Below are positions 1 through 9,215 of a stretch of 64,000 bases of DNA, piece after piece. Source of the stretch: Gammaproteobacteria bacterium (GTDB taxonomy: Bacteria > Pseudomonadota > Gammaproteobacteria > Pseudomonadales > Azotimanducaceae); contig JAPPHD010000193.1 of NCBI GenBank assembly GCA_028821125.1, positions 19,418 through 83,417 of the forward strand. The letters are read 5' to 3'. Positions within the stretch are counted from its first letter, which is position 1. Every line of letters begins with the position of its first letter. The notes under the pieces were generated by a model. That model was not told the origin of the DNA and searched no databases. It saw nothing but the letters and a program-made list of their open reading frames with translations. Made by a program: the position numbers and the translations under genes.

Positions 1-2
1 GC

Positions 3-743
3 GGCGACTTCAGGTACATGTTCGCGGAACTGTTCGGCAAGGCGACCGGGTACTGCAAGGGCAAGGGCGGCAGCATGCACGTCTCCAACCTGGAAATCGG
101 CATGCTCGGCGCAAACGGCATCGTCGGGGCAGGCACCACCATCGCCATGGGCGCCGCCTTTTCCTCCAAGTTCAGGAAAGCCGACAACGTGACGGTCTGC
201 TTCTTCGGCGACGGCGCCAGCAACGAAGGGGCGTTCCACGAGTCCGCGAACATGGCCGGCCTCTACAAGCTGCCCTGCGTCTACGTGTGCGAGAACAACG
301 GTTACGGCGAGTACACGCCCCAGGCCAATCACCAGGCCATCGTCGATATCGCCGACCGGGCGCCGGGCTACGGCATGCCGGGCGTGGTGGTGGACGGCAT
401 GGACGCGGTGGCGGTCTATGAAGCGGCCGGCGAAGCCATCGACCGTGCGCGTCGCGGCGAAGGGCCCACCCTCCTCGAGTGCAAGACCTATCGTTACTAC
501 GACCACGTCGGCGTACGCGGTATGGGGCTAAGTTACCGGACCGATGAAGAGGTCGAGCAGTGGCGCAAGAAAGACCCCATCGACACCTTCGAGGCCCGGC
601 TTGCCGAACAGGGGGTGCTCTCGGCGCAAGCGGCCAAGGCCGTTCACGATGAGATCCGGGCCGAGGTCGATGCAGCCGTGGACTACGCCGACGAGAGCCC
701 CTTCCCCGATCCCGCGACCATTCTCGAAGACGTTTACGCTTAA
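3..743 (+). CDS. acoA: Thiamine-PP-dependent dehydrogenase E1 component alpha subunit (acetoin/pyruvate dehydrogenase type), 5' truncated by window start
   Basis: Open from base 3 (GDFRYMFAELFGKATGYCKGKGGSMHV); TPP-binding motif GDGASNEGAFHESANMAGLYKLPCVYVCENNGYGEYT; followed by E1 beta and E2 genes. Confidence 0.9.
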   Translation, partial: GDFRYMFAELFGKATGYCKGKGGSMHVSNLEIGMLGANGIVGAGTTIAMGAAFSSKFRKADNVTVCFFGDGASNEGAFHESANMAGLYKLPCVYVCENNGYGEYTPQANHQAIVDIADRAPGYGMPGVVVDGMDAVAVYEAAGEAIDRARRGEGPTLLECKTYRYYDHVGVRGMGLSYRTDEEVEQWRKKDPIDTFEARLAEQGVLSAQAAKAVHDEIRAEVDAAVDYADESPFPDPATILEDVYA

Positions 744-761
744 GTTTTGAAGGAGCCGGAC

Positions 762-1760
762 ATGGCCGAAGCACAGGAGAAACTCCGGGAAATCCCATAC
801 GTCGCGGCAATCGCCGACGGTATCCGGTGTGTGCTGCAGGAACAGCCGGATGCGTTTGTCGCCGGCGAAGACGTCGGCCAGGCCGGCGGCGTGTACGGGT
901 ATTTCCACGGGCTGCAGAAGGAATTCGGGGCAGATCGGGTGGTCGATACACCCATCTCCGAAGAAGGCATCGTGGGCCTCGGCGTCGGCGCTGCGGCCAC
1001 CGGCTGCCGGCCCGTCATCGACGTGATGTTCATGGACTTCATGGGCGAGTGCATGGACGAGATCGCCAACCAGCTCGCCAAGATGCGCTACATGTTCGGG
1101 GGCCGCGCCACCCTGCCGGTGACGGTATTGACCATGGCCGGTGCCGGCGCCAGTCTGGCCGCCCAGCACAGCCAGAGCCTGGAGGCCTGGATCTGCCACG
1201 TTCCGGGCCTGAAGGTGACGATGGCGTCCACGCCGTATGACGCCAAGGGCCTGATCATCAGCGCCGCCCGGGACGACAACCCGGTATTCGTCATCCTGAA
1301 CAAGATGTCGCTGGCCATGAAGGGGCACGTGCCGGAAGAGCCCTACACCATTCCCCTCGGCGAGGCGAACATCGTCCGCGAGGGTTCCAACTACACCATC
1401 ATCGCCACGGGCCGCATGGTGCACGAAGCGCTTGCCGCCGCCGAGCAACTCACCGAGGTCGGCATCGATGCGGAAGTGATCGACCCGCGCACGCTGCAGC
1501 CGTTCGACACCGATACGGCGGTGGCGTCCCTGAAGAAAACCCACCGGGCGATGATCGTGCACGAAGCCGTGCGTTTCGGCGGAATCGGCGGCGAGATCGC
1601 CGCCCAGCTTCAGGAACTGGCGTTCGACTGGCTCGACGCACCCGTCGCCCGGGTCGGCGCCCCCTTCTCGCCGGTGCCGTTCAGCCCGGCGCTGGAGCCG
1701 CACTACGTGCCGAATGCGGAGCGCATCGTGGCGGAGGCGCGAACGCAGCTCGGGATCTAG
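762..1760 (+). CDS. acoB: Dehydrogenase E1 component beta subunit (acetoin/pyruvate dehydrogenase type)
   Basis: Transketolase-like beta subunit: GEDVGQAGGVYGYFHGLQKEFGADRVVDTPISEEGIVGLGVGAA; start at ATGGCCGAAG inside track ORF 747..1760. Confidence 0.9.
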   Translation: MAEAQEKLREIPYVAAIADGIRCVLQEQPDAFVAGEDVGQAGGVYGYFHGLQKEFGADRVVDTPISEEGIVGLGVGAAATGCRPVIDVMFMDFMGECMDEIANQLAKMRYMFGGRATLPVTVLTMAGAGASLAAQHSQSLEAWICHVPGLKVTMASTPYDAKGLIISAARDDNPVFVILNKMSLAMKGHVPEEPYTIPLGEANIVREGSNYTIIATGRMVHEALAAAEQLTEVGIDAEVIDPRTLQPFDTDTAVASLKKTHRAMIVHEAVRFGGIGGEIAAQLQELAFDWLDAPVARVGAPFSPVPFSPALEPHYVPNAERIVAEARTQLGI

Positions 1761-1893
1761 CCCGTGAAAGGAGTCCGCCCACGTTCGATCGCGGACGCAT
1801 CCCACCTGCCGGCGTTGCCCGGTGCTCTCGGTGCGACGCCGGGCTTCCGCCACGGGCCGGCTGCTGGGCTGCGCTCCACAAGGTAACTGTTCC

Positions 1894-2910
1894 GTGGGCG
1901 TCATCGGCATTGTCGCCAACCCGGCGTCCGGCAAGGACGTGCGCCGCCTGGTCGCCCGAGCCTCGGTGTTCGACAACCAGGAAAAGCAGGCTATCGTCAG
2001 CCGTGCATTGGTCGGCGCTCACGCCGCCGGGGCACGCAAGGTCGCCTGGCTCGACGATGCGCACGGCATCGTTGCAGGGGCGGTGAAGGACCATGACGAC
2101 CTCGAGTGCACAGCGCTGGATGCAACCCGCACCGCCACCCCGCTCGACACGATTACCGCCGCCCGGGCACTCAAGGACATCGACTGCGCCGTGGTCATCA
2201 CCCTGGGGGGCGACGGCACCAACCGCGCCTTCGCCATCGGCTGGCACGACGCGCCGCTGATCGCCCTGTCGACAGGCACCAACAACGTGTTCCCCTGCCT
2301 GCTCGAAGGCACGGTCGCCGGGGCGGCGGCCGGGCTGATCGCCGCCGGGCGCATCCGTCTCGACGAGGTGGCCCGGCAACAGAAACTAATACGTGTGGAG
2401 GTCGAAGGAGAGCGCGGCGATCTCGCTCTCATCGATGCCGTCCTCAGCCGGGAACGTTTCATCGGCGCCCGGGCGCTGCTCGCGCCGGAATTGCTCGACT
2501 CCGCCCTTCTGACCTGTGCCGATCCGGCCGCGGTGGGGGTGACTTCAATCGGCGGGCTCCTGCACAGCGTCAGCCGCGATGACGATTGCGGCCTGCGCTT
2601 GGTTTTCGGGCCCGGAGGCCACACCGTCCAGGCGCCCATCGCACCCGGGCTCTATCGCCAGGTTGCCGTCTCCGACCATGGGACCGTTCCATTCGGCGAG
2701 CGGGTCGAGATCGCCGGGCAGGGAGTACTGGCATTTGACGGCGAGCGGGACCGGACCCTGAAGGCGGGCCAGAAAGCCAGGATGTTTGTCGAATGCAGCG
2801 GCCCGCACGTGGTCGACGTGTGGAAAACACTCGAGTTGGCGGCCGAGAGAGGATTGTTTAGCATGGCGCGCGAATCGCAGACGGCCGAAGCGCCGCACGA
2901 TGCGGGCTGA
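1894..2910 (+). CDS. acoX: AcoX-like ATP-NAD kinase family protein
   Basis: IGIVANPASGKDVRRLVARAS and VVITLGGDGTNRAFA motifs of NAD kinase-like folds; position between E1 beta and E2 as in aco operons; GTG start at 1894 proposed. Confidence 0.8.
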   Translation: MGVIGIVANPASGKDVRRLVARASVFDNQEKQAIVSRALVGAHAAGARKVAWLDDAHGIVAGAVKDHDDLECTALDATRTATPLDTITAARALKDIDCAVVITLGGDGTNRAFAIGWHDAPLIALSTGTNNVFPCLLEGTVAGAAAGLIAAGRIRLDEVARQQKLIRVEVEGERGDLALIDAVLSRERFIGARALLAPELLDSALLTCADPAAVGVTSIGGLLHSVSRDDDCGLRLVFGPGGHTVQAPIAPGLYRQVAVSDHGTVPFGERVEIAGQGVLAFDGERDRTLKAGQKARMFVECSGPHVVDVWKTLELAAERGLFSMARESQTAEAPHDAG

Positions 2911-3017
2911 AAAACAAAGAGTACGCGGGACGGGCAGCAGAATACCGCCGGCGCACGCGATGGTGAGTCAATCGCCAGGAAATGCCTGCCTATTCGTGAC
3001 CACCGGAGGAATTTGAA

Positions 3018-4355
3018 TTGCCCCAGGAAATCTACCTCGTAAAGGTCGGCATGAACATGACCGAAGGGATCGTCGAGGAGTGGTGCATCGCCGACGGCGA
3101 GCGCGTTGAAAAAGGCGACCTCCTCTATCGCCTGGAGACCGAGAAGGTCAATCTCGATGTGGATGCCGAGGCGACCGGAATCGTCAGGCACATCGTCGCC
3201 GAAGGCGTCACCATGAAGCCCGGCGACGTGGTCGGCTACATCTACGAACCCGGGGAAGCGATACCGGACATCCTGCCCAAAGCCGGCGGCGCCGCTGCCG
3301 CGGTCGAAACGCCTTCGGCCGATGCAGGTGCCGCGGCCGCTGCAGCCACCGTGCCGATGTCAAAGAACGGAAGGCAGTTCTCCTCTCCCGCGGCCCGGCG
3401 GCTGGCCCGCGAACTGAATGTCGAGATCGCCACCGTGAACGGAACCGGGCCGGGAGGCCGTGTCGTCGAAGCCGACGTGCAGGCAGCGTCGGCGGCCAGG
3501 CCGGAACCGGCCAAACCGCCGGCCTCCTCGCCCATGGCCCGCAAGCTGGCACGCGAACTGGGCGTGGATCTGGCGGGCATTCAGGGCACGGGCCCGGGCG
3601 GCCGCATTACCAAGGAAGACGTGGAACAGGCGGCCAGTGCCCCCGCCGCACCCGAATTCGCTCCCGCCGAGGACCGCACCGTGCCGGTCCGGGCCATGCG
3701 CAGGACAATTGCCACGCGCATGCACGACAGCCTGCAGACATCCGCGCAGTTGACCATGGACATGGATGTCAACATGGACGACGCGGTCAAGCTTCGCACC
3801 CAGCTCATCGATGAATGGAAGGACGAGGGGCTGCGGCCGACCTATACCGACCTGGTGATCCGCGCCTGTGCCAAGGCGCTGGCGAAGCACCCCAACATGA
3901 ACAGTGTTTACGGTGAAACGGAAATTACCCTGCGGGGCGACATCAACGTGGGGATGGCGGTGGCCCTGGAAGAGGGGCTCATCGTCCCGGTCATACGGCA
4001 CGCCGACCGGCTCACGATGAAGCAACTCGTCCAGCAGAGCGCGCGCCTGGCCGGCGCGGCCCGGGACGGCACCCTGACACCCGACGACCTGCACGACGGC
4101 ACCTTCACCGTCTCGGCGCTCGGAATGTTCGGCGTGGACTCGTTCACGCCAATCATCAACGCGCCGCAAGCGGGCATTCTGGGCGTCAACCGGATTCGCG
4201 ATGGGGTCGCGTGGGAAGGCGCGACGCCCCGCAAGACCCAGGAGATGCGCCTGTCACTCACCTGGGACCACCGCGTGCTCGACGGCGCCCCTGCCGCGCT
4301 GTTCCTGGGCGCTGTCCGCGATCTGCTGGAGGCTCCGTACCGCTTGCTGGTCTGA
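3018..4355 (+). CDS. acoC: Dihydrolipoamide acyltransferase E2 with one lipoyl domain and two peripheral subunit-binding domains
   Basis: Lipoyl ETEKVNLDVDAEATG; two E3/E1-binding modules; catalytic LTWDHRVLDGAPAA. Confidence 0.9.
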   Translation: MPQEIYLVKVGMNMTEGIVEEWCIADGERVEKGDLLYRLETEKVNLDVDAEATGIVRHIVAEGVTMKPGDVVGYIYEPGEAIPDILPKAGGAAAAVETPSADAGAAAAAATVPMSKNGRQFSSPAARRLARELNVEIATVNGTGPGGRVVEADVQAASAARPEPAKPPASSPMARKLARELGVDLAGIQGTGPGGRITKEDVEQAASAPAAPEFAPAEDRTVPVRAMRRTIATRMHDSLQTSAQLTMDMDVNMDDAVKLRTQLIDEWKDEGLRPTYTDLVIRACAKALAKHPNMNSVYGETEITLRGDINVGMAVALEEGLIVPVIRHADRLTMKQLVQQSARLAGAARDGTLTPDDLHDGTFTVSALGMFGVDSFTPIINAPQAGILGVNRIRDGVAWEGATPRKTQEMRLSLTWDHRVLDGAPAALFLGAVRDLLEAPYRLLV

Positions 4356-4386
4356 CGGGCCAGTTCGCGTCATTCAGGCGATCGGT

Positions 4387-4830
4387 TCAACCTCGCTCTG
4401 CGGTTGCTGCCGTGGCGCCCGAAACTGAATCCGCCGCGGGTGCGTTGCGGCTCACGTCCACACCCATGTGGGCAACCGCCAGGCTGATCACGTCCATCTT
4501 TGCGCCGAGGGCCCTGATTTCACCTCGCAGTTCGCGAATTTCACCTCGCAGTTCGCGAGTTTCACCTCGCAGTTCGCGACGGAGGTCCTCGACATCCTCG
4601 CGCCTTTCCCGCCGCAGAGTCTGATCCGCTTCGTTCATGTCGCGACGCAATTCAGCCATGGAGTCGCGCAATGCAGCGGATTCGTCGCCAATCTTGCCGT
4701 TCAGGCTACTCCATCCCGCCAAGAAACTCAGGAGCACCGTCACTCCGATCGCCAGAATCGCCAGCGTCTCCTGAGACAGGTTCCCGGCAACGCCACGAAT
4801 GCCGCAGACGGTCTTTGCAATCTCTGTCAT
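4387..4830 (-). CDS. Small membrane-anchored coiled-coil protein with RELRGEI heptad repeats
   Basis: ORF 4387..4896 with internal start at 4830 (MTEIAKTVCG); one hydrophobic segment LAILAIGVTVLLSFLAGW then charged coiled coil. Confidence 0.6.
   Translation of the reverse strand: MTEIAKTVCGIRGVAGNLSQETLAILAIGVTVLLSFLAGWSSLNGKIGDESAALRDSMAELRRDMNEADQTLRRERREDVEDLRRELRGETRELRGEIRELRGEIRALGAKMDVISLAVAHMGVDVSRNAPAADSVSGATAATAERG
4518..4580. repeat. 21-bp tandem repeat, three units (TTTCACCTCGCAGTTCGCGA+1)
   Basis: Three consecutive units at 4518-4538, 4539-4559, 4560-4580 differing only in the last base; encodes RELRGE(I/T) heptads on the minus strand. Confidence 0.9.
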
Positions 4831-5068
4831 ACCCAATCTCCCGCGCGTGACGAACGGGGCCAGCACCAAGCAATGACACTTGGGAAATACTAACACCGAC
4901 GACTCTGCTTAACAGGCGTGATTGCCCGCATTTGCGTGCGCGCCAGGCCAGTTCAAGGGTAAGAAACGGGGTAAGTGACAACCAACACGCGGCAGCCCGC
5001 ATATCGGTCCAAGGGCCGAGATGGTCGATACACCTCCAGCCACGCAAGCCTGAAACACCGCATCCCCT

Positions 5069-6103
5069 TCAATCTGGTGCAATCGTCCAGTCGGATTGCG
5101 GATGCGCCTCAAGAAACGCCAAAAGGTTCTTCGGCCGATAACTCGGCATGTTGAGAAAGCGTTCGCGTACGGAATCGTGAACGGTCTCCAACCCCGGCAG
5201 CAACTTGCCGATGGGCCGCACATGACGGCCCTTGACCCGGTACATGCCCGTCCAGGATCGATGCAGCTTGCCCAGGGGGTCGGGTCGCACCTTCGCGTTC
5301 CGATAGCCATCGTCGAACGCGAGACCATGCGCCGCCGCCCGGGACCACATCCATTGCAGCGCCACGTGGGCCAGGCCGGGATCGGCGTTGCCGCCGCCCA
5401 CGTCGCCGTGCACGCCGGCAAACCATTGCTGTTCGATGGTCTGGCCGTCTTTCGGCAACCGTTTCCAGAGCGTCGGCTCGAAATCGATGCGCTTCTCGTC
5501 GATCGCGACGGCGTGGCAGGCGTTCTCGATGATCCCGCTCAGCGACGTATCGTGGAATGCGTACTTGCGGTTGCCCCCCATCGCCTCGAAGATCTGGCTC
5601 GGAACCCCCAGGGCGCCGACCGTATCCCAGACACCGACGAACCGGATGCGCACTTCTTGGGAGTATTCGCGCCGGAACTCGAGCGCCGTCGGCACGTCAG
5701 GCCCTGCTCGGCGCCGGTACATTCTGTAGGCGGCGGGAATCCGGTCAGCGTGGACTTTCTTCAGCACCCCGGCATTGCGAATCAGGCCGGCAAGGCTACG
5801 CGCAGTATAGGCGCCACGGCTGAAACCGAAGAAAAAGATCTCATCGCCGCGCGAGTAGTTATGCACCAGGAAGCGGTAGGCATCCTGAATGTTCTTGTCG
5901 ATGCCGGCACCGAGCATGCCGCCCCGGATCTTGTCGCCGTAGGAGCCGATCCCCCAGTCGTAGAAGACGACCTGGGGGACGCACTGGTCGTCGACAGGCC
6001 GCAGTGCGCGGGCTGTGCGAACCACGTTGGTTACGTGATGCTGCTCCGGGCTGTTCCAGGTGCCGTCGCAGCAGACCACCAAGCGTTTCTTCGTTTCGGG
6101 CAT
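5069..6103 (-). CDS. DUF2235 domain-containing protein (alpha/beta hydrolase-like, Tle1/phospholipase-related)
   Basis: KKRLVVCCDGTWNSPEQ...TNVVRTARAL and FFFGFSRGAYTARSLAGLIRNAGVL typical of DUF2235. Confidence 0.85.
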   Translation of the reverse strand: MPETKKRLVVCCDGTWNSPEQHHVTNVVRTARALRPVDDQCVPQVVFYDWGIGSYGDKIRGGMLGAGIDKNIQDAYRFLVHNYSRGDEIFFFGFSRGAYTARSLAGLIRNAGVLKKVHADRIPAAYRMYRRRAGPDVPTALEFRREYSQEVRIRFVGVWDTVGALGVPSQIFEAMGGNRKYAFHDTSLSGIIENACHAVAIDEKRIDFEPTLWKRLPKDGQTIEQQWFAGVHGDVGGGNADPGLAHVALQWMWSRAAAHGLAFDDGYRNAKVRPDPLGKLHRSWTGMYRVKGRHVRPIGKLLPGLETVHDSVRERFLNMPSYRPKNLLAFLEAHPQSDWTIAPD

Positions 6104-6307
6104 GGCGTATTTCCTTGACTACTCGCCGGTGCGAAACCCGGAAAATTGTAATCGAATACAACGAGTCTCACATCAAGTCAGGAGCAATTGAACTGCGTAA
6201 CGCAGCGGATTCGCCGCCCTCCTTCCTGGCTGGCCCACAAACAAAACGGCCCGGAACGATGTGCCCGGGCCTTATGGCAAGATTCTCTTCGACCGATTCG
6301 CGGCTTG

Positions 6308-8803
6308 TTACAGATCCATCGAAACTTCGAGACCCCAGGACGAACCTTGAGTGACCGTGCTGGATGCAAAAAGTGTGGCGATGGTAGCTGGCGTCTCGAA
6401 TACTTCATCGGTCAGATTGCGGCCATAGACCGTAACCGCCAAGTTGTTCCAGCGATACGTCGCAGCCGCGCTCAGATTTTCGCGAGAAGCCACTTCGTTA
6501 AACCTGGTATTGAGCAAAACCGTCTGAATAGTATCGATCCAGTCATACTTGGCGTAGATCTCTATTTCGCCAGGTCCCACCGGCCATGTCGCCGTACCGC
6601 CAACGCCCATTGTAAATTCAGGCGCATTCCTCGGAATCAGGTGTGTTGCGTCCTCAATTATCGTTAGGTTATCCGTTGGGTCAATATCAGTTTCGAACTC
6701 TTTGTACTTGGCATCGAGCCAGCCAAACGAGGCAAAAAAGCTCATATATTGGTTTGCGACAAACTGAAGCTCAGCCTCGATGCCTTTGTACTGCGCATCA
6801 GCCACATTGTCGAAAACAGTTGCAACGGTATCCGTAGTGGCGTCGAACTGCACAGATGCTTCTTGCTTGTCCTTGAAATCATTCAGGAAGAAAACTGCAT
6901 TGAATTGAACCCGATTGTCCAGGAATTGACTCTTTACGCCAGCTTCCCACGAATTGGCGAATTCAGGATCGTACTGGTCTCGCTCAAAGTCCGAGACATT
7001 CTGGTTGACGCCAAAAAACCCACCAGAGTGAAATCCTTCGGAATAGGATGCATACAAGAGAACGTCGTCTGAAAATCGATAGGAAAGACCAAACTTCGGC
7101 GAGATCTCATCCCACTTGTTGTCCAGGTCGGCAAAGTTTGGAAAATTTTTGATTCGCTGCCTGGCGACAGAACCGAGATAGGCTTGGCCAGCCTCAAAAT
7201 CCTTCTCTTCCTGCGTCCAGCGCAATCCAGCGGTGAGAGTCCAATCCGGCACAAATTCCCAATCCACTTGCGCATAGAACGCAATCGATTCCGTAACTTG
7301 ATGCTCGAACAACCTTTGGGTGTAGGCATCACCGAGCCCGCTCAGAGACGCACCGGTGTCACACCATACTTGCCCAAAGAACAGAGCACGGTCGGGACTC
7401 CAACACATTTCCAATGGCGTCGGATAACGCGCAATGGTCTCTGCCAATCCAGGAACGAGTCCAAGCAACGGTCCCGGCGCACCCCAGGTATTGTTGCGCA
7501 AATCGTAGCCATGAAAAGGATTCAGTTGGCTTACGAAATACCAGAATTCTCCGCCGGTGACCCAATCCTGCTCGAACTCACTTTCCCAATAATATCCTCC
7601 AACAACGAAGTCGACGTTATTCCACGAACCTTCCAAGCGAAGTTCTTCGCTAAACTGATCGTAGTCGTTCAGCCGCTCAATGGTGATGTGGTTGCGAAAT
7701 GTTCCGTCGAAATCGAACTTTCGATCCTCGATCATGTCCCTATAGCCCGTCACTGAAACAAGCCTTAAGTTGTCCGTGATGTCGAAGGACAGATTCAATG
7801 TATACGCATCCACCGCCGTCTTGGCCGGGTTGTTGATATCAATTTCGGTCGTCGACGGAATGTCCAGATTCGTCCGACAGGGTACTCCGGCACCGAATAA
7901 AGGCGCCAGGGTGCAAGCCAGGAATCCATTGCTGAAGTTTGGTTCTTTCGGATCCGTCGGCGGGGAGGCTACGCCCGGCGCCAAGTTCCAGTTATGCATC
8001 GTGGAACCGATTTCGCTGTTGTCATCGAACTTCTCGACTGTCAGCATGGCTTCAAAACGATCATTGGGCGTGGCGAGCAACGTAACGCCATAGTTCTGGT
8101 AGTCGGTCTCCGGCATCCTCTTTTCGAGATAGGTATTCCGTATGTAGCCGTCGTTTTGAATGGAAGTGAAAAACACCTTGGCTGCAAGCTGATCTTCGAT
8201 TACCGGCGTGTTCAACACCGCTCTGATTTCTTTCTGGTCCCACTTGCCGATAGTGGCTTTGAACCGAGCGCCCAACTCGCCGGTTGGTCTGCTCCGAATC
8301 ACGTGGACCAATCCCCCGACCGTGTTCTTTCCAAACAAGGTACCTTGAGGCCCGCGGAGTATTTCGACTCGTTCAATGTCGAAATTCTCGAGCACCTGGC
8401 CGCCTAGCGAACCCAAGTAAATGCCATCGATCATTACCCCAATCGGGGAATCGAAAGAGTTGTCATCCGTGCGGACCGGACTGATGCCCCGAATGATGAT
8501 CGATGACCCATTGTTACGACCCGGATTGTCATCGATTCGTACGTTCGGCGCGAAGCCATTCAAATCCGCGAGGTTACGTATGTTGGACTTGGTCAACTCC
8601 TGAGACAATGCAGTGATGGCCACAGGCACCTCTTGGGCCGATTCCTCCCGCTTCCGAGCGGTAACGATGATTTCCTCGAGCACCGCATCGGAGGACGCGC
8701 CCTGCCCGGACTCTGCGAACGCCGTTGTGGATGCTCCAAGCCCAATAACCACGAATGCTGCAACTGACGCAGGCAAAATCAACGACTTGCTCACTTTCAA
8801 CAT
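6308..8803 (-). CDS. TonB-dependent receptor
   Basis: Signal peptide; plug EIIVTARKREESAQEVPVAITALS; EVLRGPQGTLFGKNTVGG; C-terminal beta-barrel. Confidence 0.92.
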   Translation of the reverse strand: MLKVSKSLILPASVAAFVVIGLGASTTAFAESGQGASSDAVLEEIIVTARKREESAQEVPVAITALSQELTKSNIRNLADLNGFAPNVRIDDNPGRNNGSSIIIRGISPVRTDDNSFDSPIGVMIDGIYLGSLGGQVLENFDIERVEILRGPQGTLFGKNTVGGLVHVIRSRPTGELGARFKATIGKWDQKEIRAVLNTPVIEDQLAAKVFFTSIQNDGYIRNTYLEKRMPETDYQNYGVTLLATPNDRFEAMLTVEKFDDNSEIGSTMHNWNLAPGVASPPTDPKEPNFSNGFLACTLAPLFGAGVPCRTNLDIPSTTEIDINNPAKTAVDAYTLNLSFDITDNLRLVSVTGYRDMIEDRKFDFDGTFRNHITIERLNDYDQFSEELRLEGSWNNVDFVVGGYYWESEFEQDWVTGGEFWYFVSQLNPFHGYDLRNNTWGAPGPLLGLVPGLAETIARYPTPLEMCWSPDRALFFGQVWCDTGASLSGLGDAYTQRLFEHQVTESIAFYAQVDWEFVPDWTLTAGLRWTQEEKDFEAGQAYLGSVARQRIKNFPNFADLDNKWDEISPKFGLSYRFSDDVLLYASYSEGFHSGGFFGVNQNVSDFERDQYDPEFANSWEAGVKSQFLDNRVQFNAVFFLNDFKDKQEASVQFDATTDTVATVFDNVADAQYKGIEAELQFVANQYMSFFASFGWLDAKYKEFETDIDPTDNLTIIEDATHLIPRNAPEFTMGVGGTATWPVGPGEIEIYAKYDWIDTIQTVLLNTRFNEVASRENLSAAATYRWNNLAVTVYGRNLTDEVFETPATIATLFASSTVTQGSSWGLEVSMDL

Positions 8804-8942
8804 AGATGAATCTCCCTCTGTGTGCGCAAGCTCCCCGGAGGAGAGCCCACCAACTCTATCTGGCGGCGCAGATAATATAACGTGTTTACCCTTCGTTCCA
8901 GTGCAGGTCTCAGGGAATCCCCGCGTGACTTCGCTGCGGTCC

Positions 8943-9200
8943 TGCCGTTACCACGACGCCGAGATCCCCTACGGATTCGAAACCCACGACCGCTGGCTTC
9001 TCACCAGTGCGGCCGATGCGGCGCTTACCCGGCAGATGATGAACTACTGGCTGAACTTCGCGGCCACCGGCGACCCGAACCACGACGGGGCCCCGGTCTG
9101 GCCCCGCTGGACACCCGGTGGCAAGGCCCTGATACTGGATGCGGAGGTACATGCCGCCCCGCTCGACACCCGGCTTTGTTCGCTGCTGGACGACGGGTGA
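8943..9200 (+). pseudogene. C-terminal remnant of a type-B carboxylesterase
   Basis: CRYHDAEIPYGFET...LTRQMMNYWLNFAATGDPNHDGAPVWPRWTPGGKALILD matches the C-terminal region of carboxylesterase type B; no catalytic N-terminal part upstream. Confidence 0.65.
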
Positions 9201-9215
9201 CGGCCCTACGAGGCC

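Noticed and set aside
528-1976. 482-aa minus-strand ORF
   Set aside because: Antisense to the E1 alpha/beta genes, which have strong family motifs.
4518-4580. Three-unit repeat considered as CRISPR
   Set aside because: No spacers; units are contiguous and encode protein heptads. No CRISPR array or cas gene seen anywhere in the window.
5069-6103. DUF2235 protein considered as a type VI secretion effector locus
   Set aside because: No VgrG, PAAR, Hcp or immunity-like neighbour seen, so the family assignment alone does not support a T6SS call.
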